DNA of 64,000 nt, taken from Gammaproteobacteria bacterium. Lineage in GTDB: Bacteria > Pseudomonadota > Gammaproteobacteria > DSM-16500. The stretch covers positions 85,496 through 149,495 of the forward strand of contig JARLJO010000016.1 of NCBI GenBank assembly GCA_031291175.1, in the 5' to 3' direction. Made by a program: the position numbers and the translations under genes. The notes beneath the pieces were generated by a model. It saw nothing but the letters and a program-made list of their open reading frames with translations, was not told the origin of the DNA and did not search any database. Shown here one piece after another: positions 55,043 to 64,000 of the stretch. Within the stretch, counting starts at the first letter, position 1. Each line of letters opens with the position of its first letter.

Positions 55043-56278
55043 CTAGCCCATATTGGGGCCCGCTTTGGCGGCGGATGAAGTATCGGGTGTAGGTAATTTC
55101 TCTAGCTTAATGAAGGACGGATACCTTTGTACAAAATCCTTTAGTGATGAAACTAAGGCTTCTAAATTGATATGATGCTGGTTATTGTAACTCGCTTCCA
55201 AGCCATGAAAGCGATACATGGCTGTTTCAAACCATTCCCCTACTGCCGCACTTCCTCTCATAAAAGGCATAGCGTGTGAAAACTCATACTGAAAAAGAGC
55301 GATCATGTTTTGTAGTTCATCCTGATTTGCACCATTCCAGTTAATGATTTTTTCAAACTGTTTTGCCATGCTCGCTAACATTTTTTCTATCAAGAATACA
55401 TCTTGGTGAATAATGGCGACTTCAGAATGATCTAACATTCTAGTGACAGGGTCAGTTCTTAAGTCGCGATTAAGCCAGGTAATATATTGAGATAGTGCAT
55501 ACATTTTACCTTCAACTTCAAGACGTTTTGTCACTAACACCCAATCCGTTTTTTTCTCGTGTGGGCCCATGCTTTTTTTAATATCGCTAATGATGGTGAA
55601 CAATTTTAATTTTTTATATTCGTCTATGGATTTTTGTTTTAGTGTTTGCATGGTCTCTTTGTTTTGAGTTAGATTCCATATCTCATCCATAAGGTTAAAA
55701 CCTTTAGTGGTTTCTTTGATAGGAGCTATTCCACACAATTCACAAAGTCTTACATAGTCTTCAAGGCCGAAAGCAGTATAAATATGTTTTTTTATCTCTT
55801 CGAAAGTCATTATTAGAACTTCAGTAGATGCTTTATGGCCCAGGCAAGGTTGGTCCGCTTCTTTTAATTCTGTCTGTTTAAATTGTGCTGGCGTATGAGG
55901 CATTTTTTTTAAATAATTTTGAATATCTGCCAAGACACGTTTGTTGTATTCTTCATAAAGCGGAACAAGTGGCGTAAATGGCGACCCACCAAAATTTTCA
56001 GGTTGATCAGATCGCTTTCCAAATGACGCGGCTCCCTGTGTATGATGTTTTGCAGCCAGCTGATTCCTTTCTTGGCCGGCAATATTTAAGGTCTCATGAA
56101 ATAGCTGGATGAGATTTTTTTTATCACCTACAGCTTGATGCCATTGCTCAGCCATATTTTTTATAATTCGTTGGGTTTCATTTATGTAATCTTGCTGTTT
56201 TCCGCCATATTCTGATTTTTTGCGCGCGAATAAATAACCTGAAGTATAAGGAGAAAACTGGCGAGAGGAATTTGACAT
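55043..56278 (-). CDS. Helical protein, function unknown, effector-like
   Basis: 411 residues. N-terminus MSNSSRQFSPYTSGYLFARK, then helical throughout (NETQRIIKNMAEQWHQAVGD; MIALFQYEFSHAMPFMRGSA). The phrase HAMPFMRGSAAVGEWFETAM, with YRFHGLEA after it, is the most distinctive block and may be a functional site, but I cannot name a family. No signal peptide or membrane segment. A 28-codon stump of a paralogue lies at 16812-16898, beside the Fic-like gene. Confidence 0.68.
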   Translation of the reverse strand: MSNSSRQFSPYTSGYLFARKKSEYGGKQQDYINETQRIIKNMAEQWHQAVGDKKNLIQLFHETLNIAGQERNQLAAKHHTQGAASFGKRSDQPENFGGSPFTPLVPLYEEYNKRVLADIQNYLKKMPHTPAQFKQTELKEADQPCLGHKASTEVLIMTFEEIKKHIYTAFGLEDYVRLCELCGIAPIKETTKGFNLMDEIWNLTQNKETMQTLKQKSIDEYKKLKLFTIISDIKKSMGPHEKKTDWVLVTKRLEVEGKMYALSQYITWLNRDLRTDPVTRMLDHSEVAIIHQDVFLIEKMLASMAKQFEKIINWNGANQDELQNMIALFQYEFSHAMPFMRGSAAVGEWFETAMYRFHGLEASYNNQHHINLEALVSSLKDFVQRYPSFIKLEKLPTPDTSSAAKAGPNMG

Positions 56279-56616
56279 AAATAAATCCTATATGGGTGTA
56301 TCTAAATTATAGCAAAAAAATAGGGGTTGCAGTCGGTAAATATAGCACGCTTTCCTGATGACCCTATTTCTACAATTAATTTGCCTATAATGAAGCATAA
56401 GAAATTAGCGAGCTAACATAAAGTAAGCGTTTATCTGTCTAAATTACCGAACACGGGTTAACTATTAATTCTTTTTTATTATTTTTTAAGAAATATTTAA
56501 AGATGAGGTAGCAGTATCAACAGGTTAGATAAGTTGTATGTTAGTAGACAGCAACACTCCGTCAAGAAGCGGGATCGCCTCCCAATAGGATTATAAAAAA
56601 ATGAAGCATCAATTTA
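56279..56616. other. Gene-free stretch
   Basis: Upstream region of the helical gene on the left and downstream region of the giant repeat gene on the right. Nothing recognised. Confidence 0.35.
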
Positions 56617-59600
56617 TCAAGAACAATTCGTCGAAACAGATTGTGATACCGTAATACTCAGATTGCTTTGATCTTGTGAATCGATCATAGCAGTAAATTC
56701 ATCATTCACGTAGCCTGCTGATTGGCCTGACACTTGCATAGCCGTATCGGTTGGTCCACCCATGATGAAGCCATTGGTAGCCCCACTAATCACGCTCGCT
56801 GGATTATTCGATCCATTCCCGGACGAACTAATAGCACTAATGATGGCTTGATTTTGTGATGAGCTCAGTTGTGAGCTCGTAGCACCCATAAAGTGTTGAA
56901 TATTTGAAAAATTTAGCGTAATCCCGTCGACAACAGCCGTGTTGCTGACTACATTATAACTAGCATTACCATCAAAGATAACTTGTGTGCTAACACCAGA
57001 AGCACTCACAAAGGTATTAAATCCATTAAAGTTAGAGGGATCATTCACATAACCTTGCAACATGCCTGTAATATGAATGACATTGGTTTTGCTGCCATTA
57101 GCGACTGTTAATGTGCTGGCACCGTTGCCAATAAGATTATTGACAGCTTGGAAACCCCCGCCAATATTCGATATCAAACCGCCATGATCTGAAGTCATGG
57201 TGATATTCACAGGACCATACCCACTGTAATCCAAAGTGTTAGTGGCGGCGCCACCACCATTTAACACACCGCTTATGCCACCATTATTCGTGAAACTAAA
57301 TGTATTGTTTCCATTGCCGCCGGTAATATTTTGGATTTGGCTAAAACCATTGATACCAGTGACGGAGCCACTATTATTGCCAGAGATGTTCCAGGTGTTA
57401 TTGGCGTTACTTGCAATCAATGTATTGTTACCACTGCCGCCCGTAATATTTTGAATGTTACTAAAATTAAATCCACCTGCACCGGTATTGCCAACATAGC
57501 CACTGTTCATGCCAGTCAGCGTAAATGCTTGTGAAGATGAGTTACTATTTACCAAGAGAGTATTGTTACCGCCCAGGCCGCCATTCACATTAATGCTACT
57601 TGCAGAAAGCGCACCGCCTACAACAAAATTAGTATTATCAGATCCACCCATCAATATCAAATTGGCTCCGCTAACACCTTTAGCCAGTGAAACTGTTCCA
57701 CTAACAGTAGAGCTCAAGGTCGTATTGCCCACCAAAACAGCATTATTATAAATTTGGTCACCTGCTGTCGTCACGCTCGCTGTATTAATAACGGTAGTAG
57801 CTGCATTGGTTGTTAAACTTGCGCTGTATATCGTGTCATTGAAAGTAGTGGCGCCTGCACTATTTAAAGTAAGTGCAAAATTACTGTTAAGAGCCTTGTT
57901 TATGTTGATAGCACCAAGCGATGAGCTGAGCGTGGTTGCAGCGCCTAAGATAGTGGCATTATTATAATTTTGGTTGCCCGTAGTTTTAACGCTGCCACCA
58001 TTCATTGTCGTTGTGCCTACGCTTGATGAAGTAAAGCTCGCTAATGATGCGCTACCGCCCACGACACCATTTAAAGTAATAGCACCAGGACCTTGTAAAG
58101 ATAATGCATTTGCGCCATCGATCGTGCCATTTAAGGTTAATGCATCAGCAGCAGAAGTGGTGCTGATAGTTGAATTACCGGCAAGATTAATATTACCTAA
58201 AATTGTCGTCACGCCATTACTGACTAACGCACCGGCATTCCCAATGCCAGCACCGGATAAATTCAACGATGTCGCAGTTAATGACACACCACTTACCATT
58301 AATTCTGCGCCATTGGCAACGGTTGTATTATTAAGAAGTGCATCATGAGCAAGATTTAAAATACCTGAATTAATGGTTGTTGTACCGTTGAAATTATTTG
58401 CGCCGGACAAAGTTAACATCCCTGTTCCCATTTTCACAAAATTGCCCGTGCCACTGATAACGCCACTGTAAGTCGTATCACTACTATCTCCGACAAACAG
58501 GTTCGCTGATGTCAGCGTAATATTACCTGCGCCAGAGAGTGAAGCTAAACTGAAATCCATATTGCTAATACCAAATGCAGCCCCACTGGCAATAGTCAAT
58601 GCGCTCGTAGAAGGAATCGCACCAAGCGTCCCAATACTTAACACACCAGCATTCACATTTGTGGCGCCAGTATAACTATTATTGCTATTGGAAAGCGTCC
58701 AGTTGCCGGTACCTATTTTGGTTAAACCACCGGTTGTGCCTTGAATGGCACCACTAAAAGTCGTTGAAGTGTTATCATTGCCTTCGGTCAATGTAGCTGT
58801 ACCTAAAACCACCGTACCCGATCCTGACAAAGAGCCAATCGTATCATTCACTGCATTTAAATCAAAAGTTGTTCCCGTCATCAATGTTAAAGCACTATCC
58901 GCTGAAACACCGCCGTTGCCACTCAATTTTAACGTACCATCATTAACGGTTGTCATACCGCTATAGTTATTCACACCGGACAAGGTCAATACGCCCAATC
59001 CATTTTTAATTAAACCACCAGCGCCACTGATAGCTCCAATAATGCTGCTTGCGCCACTGGTATTAATCGTTAAGTTATTGCCTGCTGTATTGACTGTGCT
59101 ATCCAAAGTAATGGTGCCGCCTGCTGAGCTAGTGAGAACGGAAGCTGCACCCAATAAAACTGCGCTATGATAAGTTTGATTTCCCATCGTAGTCACATTG
59201 CCGTTATTGAGTGTCGTCATGCCTGTGACATCCAATGCGCTGACACCACTAATAACACCATTTAAGATAACGCCTGCGTTACCATTAATTGCAAGACTGT
59301 TTGCACCGCCAATCGTATCAGTTAAGCTAATTGTGCCAGCTGAACTGGTTAAGCTAGAGGTAGCCGCTAAAGTCAACACACTATGGTAAGTTTGATTGCC
59401 ACTGCTCGTGACATTGCTATTATTTAAGGTCGTAGCACCTGTTATGTCTAATGTTGTTAAACCTGTGACACCACCATTCAATGACACGCCGCCATTACCA
59501 TTCACGACCAAGCTATTAGCGTTACCCGTAACGCCAGCGAGATCAATACTGCCGCTTGCGCTTGTTAAGCTGGATGCGGCAGTCAAGGTCAGCGCACTGT

Positions 59601-62600
59601 TGTAGGTTTGGTTACCAGAGCTTGCAATATTGCCATTATTTAAAGTAGTGGCACCGGTGACACCCAGGGTCGTCAAACCGTTAATAGCGCCATTGAAGAT
59701 CACACCATTACTACCATTCACGGCTAAACTATTTGATCCGCCGGTGACACTGGCTAAGTTAATCGTCCCTGCACTATTGAGACTTGATGCAGCGGCTAAG
59801 GTCAACGCACTATGGTAAGTTTGATTGCCACTGCTTATGACGTTGCCATTATTTAAAGTGGTGGCGCCCGTGACATCCAAGGTCGTCAAACCGCTAACAG
59901 CACCATTAAAGATCACGCCAGCATTACCATTCACCGCTAAACTATTTGCGCCACCGGTAATAGCAGCGAGATTAATATTGCCGCTGGTGCTGGATAAGTT
60001 GGATGCAGCGGCCAAGGTCAGCGCACTGTTGTAGGTTTGATTACCGGAACTTGCAATATTGCCATTATTTAAAGTGGTGGCACCAGTGACACCTAGGGTC
60101 ATCAAACCCGTCACAGCACCATTAAATATCACACCCGTATTACCATTCACCGCTAAGCTATTGGCGCCACCGGTAATGCCAGCGAGATTAATGCTACCGC
60201 TGGTGCTGGATAAGTTAGCTACAGCGGCTAAGGTGAGCGCACTGTTGTAGGTTTGATTACCTGAGCTTGCGATATTGCCATTATTTAAGGTGGCGGCACC
60301 GGTGACATCTAACGTTGTTAGACCGGTGAGCGCACCATTGAAAATAACGCCGGTATTAGCATTCACTGCCAAGCTATTGGCGCCACCGGTAATACCGGCA
60401 AGATTAATATTGCCGCTGGTGCTGGATAAGTTAGTGGCAGCGGCTAAGGTCAACGCACTGTTGTAGGTTTGGTTACCGGAGCTTGCGATATTGCCATTAT
60501 TTAAAGTGGTGGCGCCGGTGATACTTAGCGTTGTTAAACCTGCTACAGCTCCATTTAAAGTAACGGCTGTACTCGCATTCAATACCAAACTATTTGAGTT
60601 GCCAATAACACCCGCCAAATTGATACCGCTAGCAGAACTATTTAAGAAAGAATTCGCGCCTAGAGTCACAGCACCATTATAGGTTTGAGCGCCAACGCTG
60701 GTCACTGTCCCATTATTTAAGGTGGTGGCACCAGTGACACCCAGGGTCGTCAAACCCGTCACAGCACCGTTAAATATCACGCCAGCATTACCGTTTACCA
60801 CTAAGCTATTGGTGCCACCGGTAATACCGGCAAGATTAATGCTGCCGCTGGTGCTTGATAAGTTAGCGGCAGCGGCTAAGGTCAGTGCACTGTTATAGGT
60901 TTGGTTACCAGAGCTTGCGATATTGCCATTATTTAAAGTGGTGGCACCGGTGACACCCAAGGTCGTTAAACCCGTCACAGCACCATTAAATATCACACCC
61001 GTATTACCATTCACCGCTAAGCTATTGGCGCCACCGGTAATAGCAGCGAGATTAATACTACCGCTGGTGCTGGATAAGTTAGCTGCAGCGGCTAAGGTGA
61101 GCGCACTGTTGTAGGTTTGGTTACCGGAGCTCGCGATATTGCCATTATTTAAAGTGGTGGCACCGGTGACATCTAACGTTGTTAGACCGGTGAGCGCACC
61201 ATTGAAAATAACGCCGGCATTACCATTCACCGCTAAGCTATTTGAACCACCTGTTATACTCGCTAAATTAATCGTGCTTGCAGTACTGGTTAAATTAGAT
61301 GTAGCTGCTAAGGTCAGCGCGCTGTTGTAAGTTTGGCTACCAGAGCTTGTGATGCTGCCATTATTCAGCGTAGTAGCACCTGTCACACCCAAGGTAGTTA
61401 TACCCGTGATAGCTCCATTTAAAATGACGCCTGTCGCACCATTTAAAACTAAACTATTAGAACCACCGGTGATGCTAAACAAATTAATACTACCAGCGGC
61501 ACTGCTCAAGGTAGAGGAACCCGTTAATGCCAAAGCACCTAAAGTGATATTATTATTGGATGCATTGATAGAACCATTAATATTGACTGCAACGGGATTG
61601 CTGGCATTTCCTGTGGTTGATAATCCATTCGTAAAGGCTAAAGCACCACCATTACCTAGATTTAGTATGCCTGTATTTAAGAAACCCACAGCATTTGTAA
61701 TAGTGGATGTGCCAGCGCCGAATAGTGAAAGATTATATCCTTGATTTGCTGTTGATAAGGTCGTCGCTGTCATATTGTTATTGAATGCAATAGTACCCGT
61801 GGTGTTAGTCAAGGCCACGGTATTCGCGTTAACGTTACCAGCAAATGTCGCGCCACCGGAATTGGTTAATGTTAAATTGCCTGTGCTAGCAAATGAAGAA
61901 GCCGAGACAACACCACCCGTACCCGCATTCAAGATTAAATTGTTAGCGCCGCCGGTGACCGCACCCACGGTTAAGTTAGCACCAGTGGCCACCGTGTTAT
62001 TGGTCGCTAAAGTGGAATTACCACTCAAGGTAACAGCGCCGATATTTAACGCGGTACCATTGGTTTGTAAGATACCATTCACCGTATTGTTGCTAGCGGC
62101 AGTGGAAACTAAACCACCGGTGAAGGTATTGGTACCTGCAAAAGTATCAGCGCCGGTATTTAATAAAGTAGTCGCTGAAGTAATCGCGCTGCCACCGTTG
62201 AGTAACAAACCATAATTTTGTGCGGCTGTGGTTAAAGTGCCGACTGTTAATAAACCACTGAAAGTCACATTGCCGGTGGTGTTAGTCAAGGCTACGGTAT
62301 TCGCGTTAACGTTACCGGCAAATGTCGCACCACCGGAATTAGTTAATGTTAAATTGCCAGTGCTAGCAAATGAAGAAGCCGAGACAACTCCCCCCGTACC
62401 CGCATTCAAGATTAAATTGTTAGCGCCGCCGGTGACCGCACCCACAGTTAAATTAGCACCAGCCGCTACCGTGTTATTGGTCGCTAAAGTGGAATTACCG
62501 CTCAAGGTAACAGCGCCGATATTTAACACGTTACCATTGGTTTGTAAGATACCATTCACCGTATTATTGCTAGCAGCAGTGGCAACTAAACCACCGGTGA

Positions 62601-64000
62601 AGGTATTGGTACCGACAAAAGTGTTAGCACCGGTATTTAATAAAGTGGTCGCGGAAGTAATAGCACTGCCACCGTTGAGTAATACACCATAATTTTGTGC
62701 GGCTGTGGTTAACGTGCCGGCGGTTAATAAACCACTGAACGTCACATTGCCCGTCGCCGTTTTATTGAGTGCCACTGTATTCGCGGTCACCGCACCACTG
62801 AAGGTGGCTGCCGCAGAATTACTGAGGGTTAAATTTCCCGTGCTAGCAAATGAAGAAGCCGAGACGACACCACCGGTGCCCGCATTCAAGATTAAATTAT
62901 TAGCGCCGCCGGTGACTGCACCTACAGTTAAGTTAGCACCAGTGGCTACCGTGTTATTGGTCGCTAAAGTGGAATTACCACTCAAGGTCACAGCACCGAT
63001 ATTTAATACCGTGCCATTCGTTTGCAAGATGCCATTCACGGTATTGTTGCTAGCAACAGTGGAGACTAAACCACCGGTGAAGGTATTGGTACCGGCAAAC
63101 GTATCCGCACCGGTATTTAATAAAGTGGTGGCTGAAGTAATAGCGCTGCCGCCATTAAGTAATAAGCCATAATTTTGTGCAACTGTCGTTAACGTGCCGG
63201 CGGTTAATAAACCACTGAACGTGACATCACCTGTCGCCGTTTTATTGAGTGCTACTGTGTTAGCTGTCACCGCACCACTAAAAGTGGCTGCTGCAGAATT
63301 ACTGAGAGTTAAATTGCCTGTACCAGTAAATGAGGAGGCTGAGACGATACCACCGGTGCCAGCATTCAAGATTAAGTTATTAGTGCCGCCGGTGACCGCA
63401 CCGATAGTTAAATTAGCACCAGCCGCCACTGTGTTATTGGTCGCTAAGGTGGAATTACCGCTCAAGGTCACAGCGCCGATATTTAACACGTTACCATTGG
63501 TTTGTAAGATACCATTCACCGTATTGTTGCTAGCGGCAGTGGAAACTAAACCACCGATGAAGGTATTGGTACCAGCAAAAGTATTAGCGCCAGTATTTAA
63601 TAAAGTGGTGGCGGAAGTAATAGCGCTACCACCATTAAGTAATAAACCATAATTTTGTGCGGCTGTGGTTAACGTACCGGCGGTTAATAAACCACTGAAC
63701 GTTACATTGCCGGTGGTGTTAGTCAAGGCCACGGTATTCGCGTTAACGTTACCGGCAAATGTCGCACCACCGGAATTGGTTAATGTTAAATAGCCAGAGC
63801 TAGCGAAGGAGGAGGCGGAGACGATACCACCGGTGCCAGCAGTCAAGATTAAATTATTAGTGCCGCCGGTGACCGCAGCCACAGTCAAGTTAGCGCCAGC
63901 AGCCACTGAGTTATTGGTTGCTAAAGTGGAACTACCACTCAAGGTGACAGCACCGATATTTAATGCCGTGCCATTGGTTTGTAAGATACCATTCACCGTA
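56617..64000 (-). CDS. Giant secreted beta-helix repeat protein (partial, N-terminus outside)
   Basis: At least 2,460 residues. The frame stays open to the right edge inside a repeat, so the signal peptide and any TPS domain lie outside. From the N-terminal side: ~160-residue repeats (TTAAQNYGLLLNGGSAITSA, TVNGILQTNG, GAVTLSGNSTLATNN); ~72-residue repeats (GATTLNNGNIASSGNQTYNS, SINLAGITGGANSLAVNGN, GVIFNGAVTGLTTL); autotransporter-associated-type repeats (KNGLGVLTLSGVNNYSGMTT); an Asn/Gly-rich end like that of the exoprotein at 45345 (NTWNISGNNSGSVTGINGFS). No C-terminal barrel or sortase motif. It ends STNCS. Probably a surface or released adhesin using a two-partner route. Confidence 0.88.
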   Translation of the reverse strand, partial: TVNGILQTNGTALNIGAVTLSGSSTLATNNSVAAGANLTVAAVTGGTNNLILTAGTGGIVSASSFASSGYLTLTNSGGATFAGNVNANTVALTNTTGNVTFSGLLTAGTLTTAAQNYGLLLNGGSAITSATTLLNTGANTFAGTNTFIGGLVSTAASNNTVNGILQTNGNVLNIGAVTLSGNSTLATNNTVAAGANLTIGAVTGGTNNLILNAGTGGIVSASSFTGTGNLTLSNSAAATFSGAVTANTVALNKTATGDVTFSGLLTAGTLTTVAQNYGLLLNGGSAITSATTLLNTGADTFAGTNTFTGGLVSTVASNNTVNGILQTNGTVLNIGAVTLSGNSTLATNNTVATGANLTVGAVTGGANNLILNAGTGGVVSASSFASTGNLTLSNSAAATFSGAVTANTVALNKTATGNVTFSGLLTAGTLTTAAQNYGVLLNGGSAITSATTLLNTGANTFVGTNTFTGGLVATAASNNTVNGILQTNGNVLNIGAVTLSGNSTLATNNTVAAGANLTVGAVTGGANNLILNAGTGGVVSASSFASTGNLTLTNSGGATFAGNVNANTVALTNTTGNVTFSGLLTVGTLTTAAQNYGLLLNGGSAITSATTLLNTGADTFAGTNTFTGGLVSTAASNNTVNGILQTNGTALNIGAVTLSGNSTLATNNTVATGANLTVGAVTGGANNLILNAGTGGVVSASSFASTGNLTLTNSGGATFAGNVNANTVALTNTTGTIAFNNNMTATTLSTANQGYNLSLFGAGTSTITNAVGFLNTGILNLGNGGALAFTNGLSTTGNASNPVAVNINGSINASNNNITLGALALTGSSTLSSAAGSINLFSITGGSNSLVLNGATGVILNGAITGITTLGVTGATTLNNGSITSSGSQTYNSALTLAATSNLTSTASTINLASITGGSNSLAVNGNAGVIFNGALTGLTTLDVTGATTLNNGNIASSGNQTYNSALTLAAAANLSSTSGSINLAAITGGANSLAVNGNTGVIFNGAVTGLTTLGVTGATTLNNGNIASSGNQTYNSALTLAAAANLSSTSGSINLAGITGGTNSLVVNGNAGVIFNGAVTGLTTLGVTGATTLNNGTVTSVGAQTYNGAVTLGANSFLNSSASGINLAGVIGNSNSLVLNASTAVTLNGAVAGLTTLSITGATTLNNGNIASSGNQTYNSALTLAAATNLSSTSGNINLAGITGGANSLAVNANTGVIFNGALTGLTTLDVTGAATLNNGNIASSGNQTYNSALTLAAVANLSSTSGSINLAGITGGANSLAVNGNTGVIFNGAVTGLMTLGVTGATTLNNGNIASSGNQTYNSALTLAAASNLSSTSGNINLAAITGGANSLAVNGNAGVIFNGAVSGLTTLDVTGATTLNNGNVISSGNQTYHSALTLAAASSLNSAGTINLASVTGGSNSLAVNGSNGVIFNGAINGLTTLGVTGATTLNNGNIASSGNQTYNSALTLTAASSLTSASGSIDLAGVTGNANSLVVNGNGGVSLNGGVTGLTTLDITGATTLNNSNVTSSGNQTYHSVLTLAATSSLTSSAGTISLTDTIGGANSLAINGNAGVILNGVISGVSALDVTGMTTLNNGNVTTMGNQTYHSAVLLGAASVLTSSAGGTITLDSTVNTAGNNLTINTSGASSIIGAISGAGGLIKNGLGVLTLSGVNNYSGMTTVNDGTLKLSGNGGVSADSALTLMTGTTFDLNAVNDTIGSLSGSGTVVLGTATLTEGNDNTSTTFSGAIQGTTGGLTKIGTGNWTLSNSNNSYTGATNVNAGVLSIGTLGAIPSTSALTIASGAAFGISNMDFSLASLSGAGNITLTSANLFVGDSSDTTYSGVISGTGNFVKMGTGMLTLSGANNFNGTTTINSGILNLAHDALLNNTTVANGAELMVSGVSLTATSLNLSGAGIGNAGALVSNGVTTILGNINLAGNSTISTTSAADALTLNGTIDGANALSLQGPGAITLNGVVGGSASLASFTSSSVGTTTMNGGSVKTTGNQNYNNATILGAATTLSSSLGAININKALNSNFALTLNSAGATTFNDTIYSASLTTNAATTVINTASVTTAGDQIYNNAVLVGNTTLSSTVSGTVSLAKGVSGANLILMGGSDNTNFVVGGALSASSINVNGGLGGNNTLLVNSNSSSQAFTLTGMNSGYVGNTGAGGFNFSNIQNITGGSGNNTLIASNANNTWNISGNNSGSVTGINGFSQIQNITGGNGNNTFSFTNNGGISGVLNGGGAATNTLDYSGYGPVNITMTSDHGGLISNIGGGFQAVNNLIGNGASTLTVANGSKTNVIHITGMLQGYVNDPSNFNGFNTFVSASGVSTQVIFDGNASYNVVSNTAVVDGITLNFSNIQHFMGATSSQLSSSQNQAIISAISSSGNGSNNPASVISGATNGFIMGGPTDTAMQVSGQSAGYVNDEFTAMIDSQDQSNLSITVSQSVSTNCS
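59190..61560 (-). repeat. Tandem ~216-nt repeats inside the giant gene
   Basis: About eleven units of 72 codons in near-perfect register (for example the codons for ATTLNNGN recur at 60059, 60275, 60491, 60923 and 61139). Neighbouring units are very similar at DNA level, so unit number probably varies between strains. Confidence 0.85.
61770..64000 (-). repeat. Tandem 477-480-nt repeats inside the giant gene
   Basis: The phrase GTTAATAAACCACTGAA recurs at 62246, 62723, 63203 and 63683, giving units of 159-160 codons with high identity. The array continues past the window edge. It may collapse in short-read assemblies. Confidence 0.88.

Noticed and set aside
59198..63652. A ladder of plus-strand ORFs of 60-155 codons rich in Pro, Val and Ala
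   Set aside because: They repeat with the period of the minus-strand repeat protein and are its complementary-strand shadows; none has a ribosome-binding site.

Overview
The window looks like AT-rich chromosomal DNA of a host-associated gammaproteobacterium, most likely in the Legionellales (Coxiella / Aquicella / Berkiella-like). That placement is an inference from three things. Many ORFs look like eukaryote-directed effectors: RasGEF, Fic, pentapeptide repeats with an N-myristoylation motif, a basic NLS-like N-terminus, a PPxY coiled coil, and an HExxH protease. The core genes (FNR, YaeQ, ATP-dependent PckA, outer-membrane barrel) are gammaproteobacterial in style. The intergenic DNA is full of short palindromic repeats and gene scraps. 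No rRNA gene, intact tRNA, CRISPR array, replication origin or complete insertion sequence was seen.

Layout. 1-3.8 kb: the 5' part of a very large PEP-synthase-like protein running off the left edge. 3.9-4.6 kb: a tRNA-Glu(CUC) 3' fragment that looks like an attachment site, followed by a wrecked group II intron maturase. 4.8-11.8 kb: a secreted beta-helix protein, an O2-sensing FNR regulator, a PAS protein with a perfect FNR box in its promoter, and two small secreted proteins. 12.1-24.9 kb: an effector-like block (HExxH protein, NLS-like protein, Fic-like protein, pentapeptide-repeat protein, large helical protein) with a broken prs-like gene inside it. 25.5-26.9 kb: an AhpD-like protein and a split YeeE/YedE transporter.

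27.0-36.2 kb: a compact seven-gene operon, hyfB-C-E-F-G-I-like genes followed by pckA, preceded by an orphan HigA-type regulator. The hydrogenase-like large subunit has lost the NiFe cysteines, while the small subunit keeps its iron-sulfur cysteines. This is the 'energy-converting hydrogenase-related' (Ehr) type, here joined to a PEP carboxykinase gene. The regulator gene and the operon share a 16-nt promoter motif at exactly the same distance from their start codons.

36.5-45 kb: a dioxygenase of possible foreign origin, a PPxY coiled-coil protein, a methyltransferase, yaeQ, an outer-membrane barrel, several small unknowns and many dispersed repeats. 45.3-64 kb: two large secreted filamentous proteins, one with a TPS domain and one over 2,450 residues built of two tandem-repeat families and cut by the right edge. 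Between them lie a RasGEF-domain gene, unknown helical proteins and a DUF3443-like secreted protein that shares its N-terminal module with the beta-helix protein at 4.8-7.1 kb.

Functionally the window mixes oxygen-responsive regulation and redox or carbon metabolism (FNR, Ehr-like complex, PckA) with surface and effector-type functions. The intergenic DNA records repeated small duplications: tails or heads of several genes recur elsewhere in the window as isolated fragments, usually next to the palindromic repeats. Start codons were moved from the longest ORF where a ribosome-binding site clearly favoured a later start.
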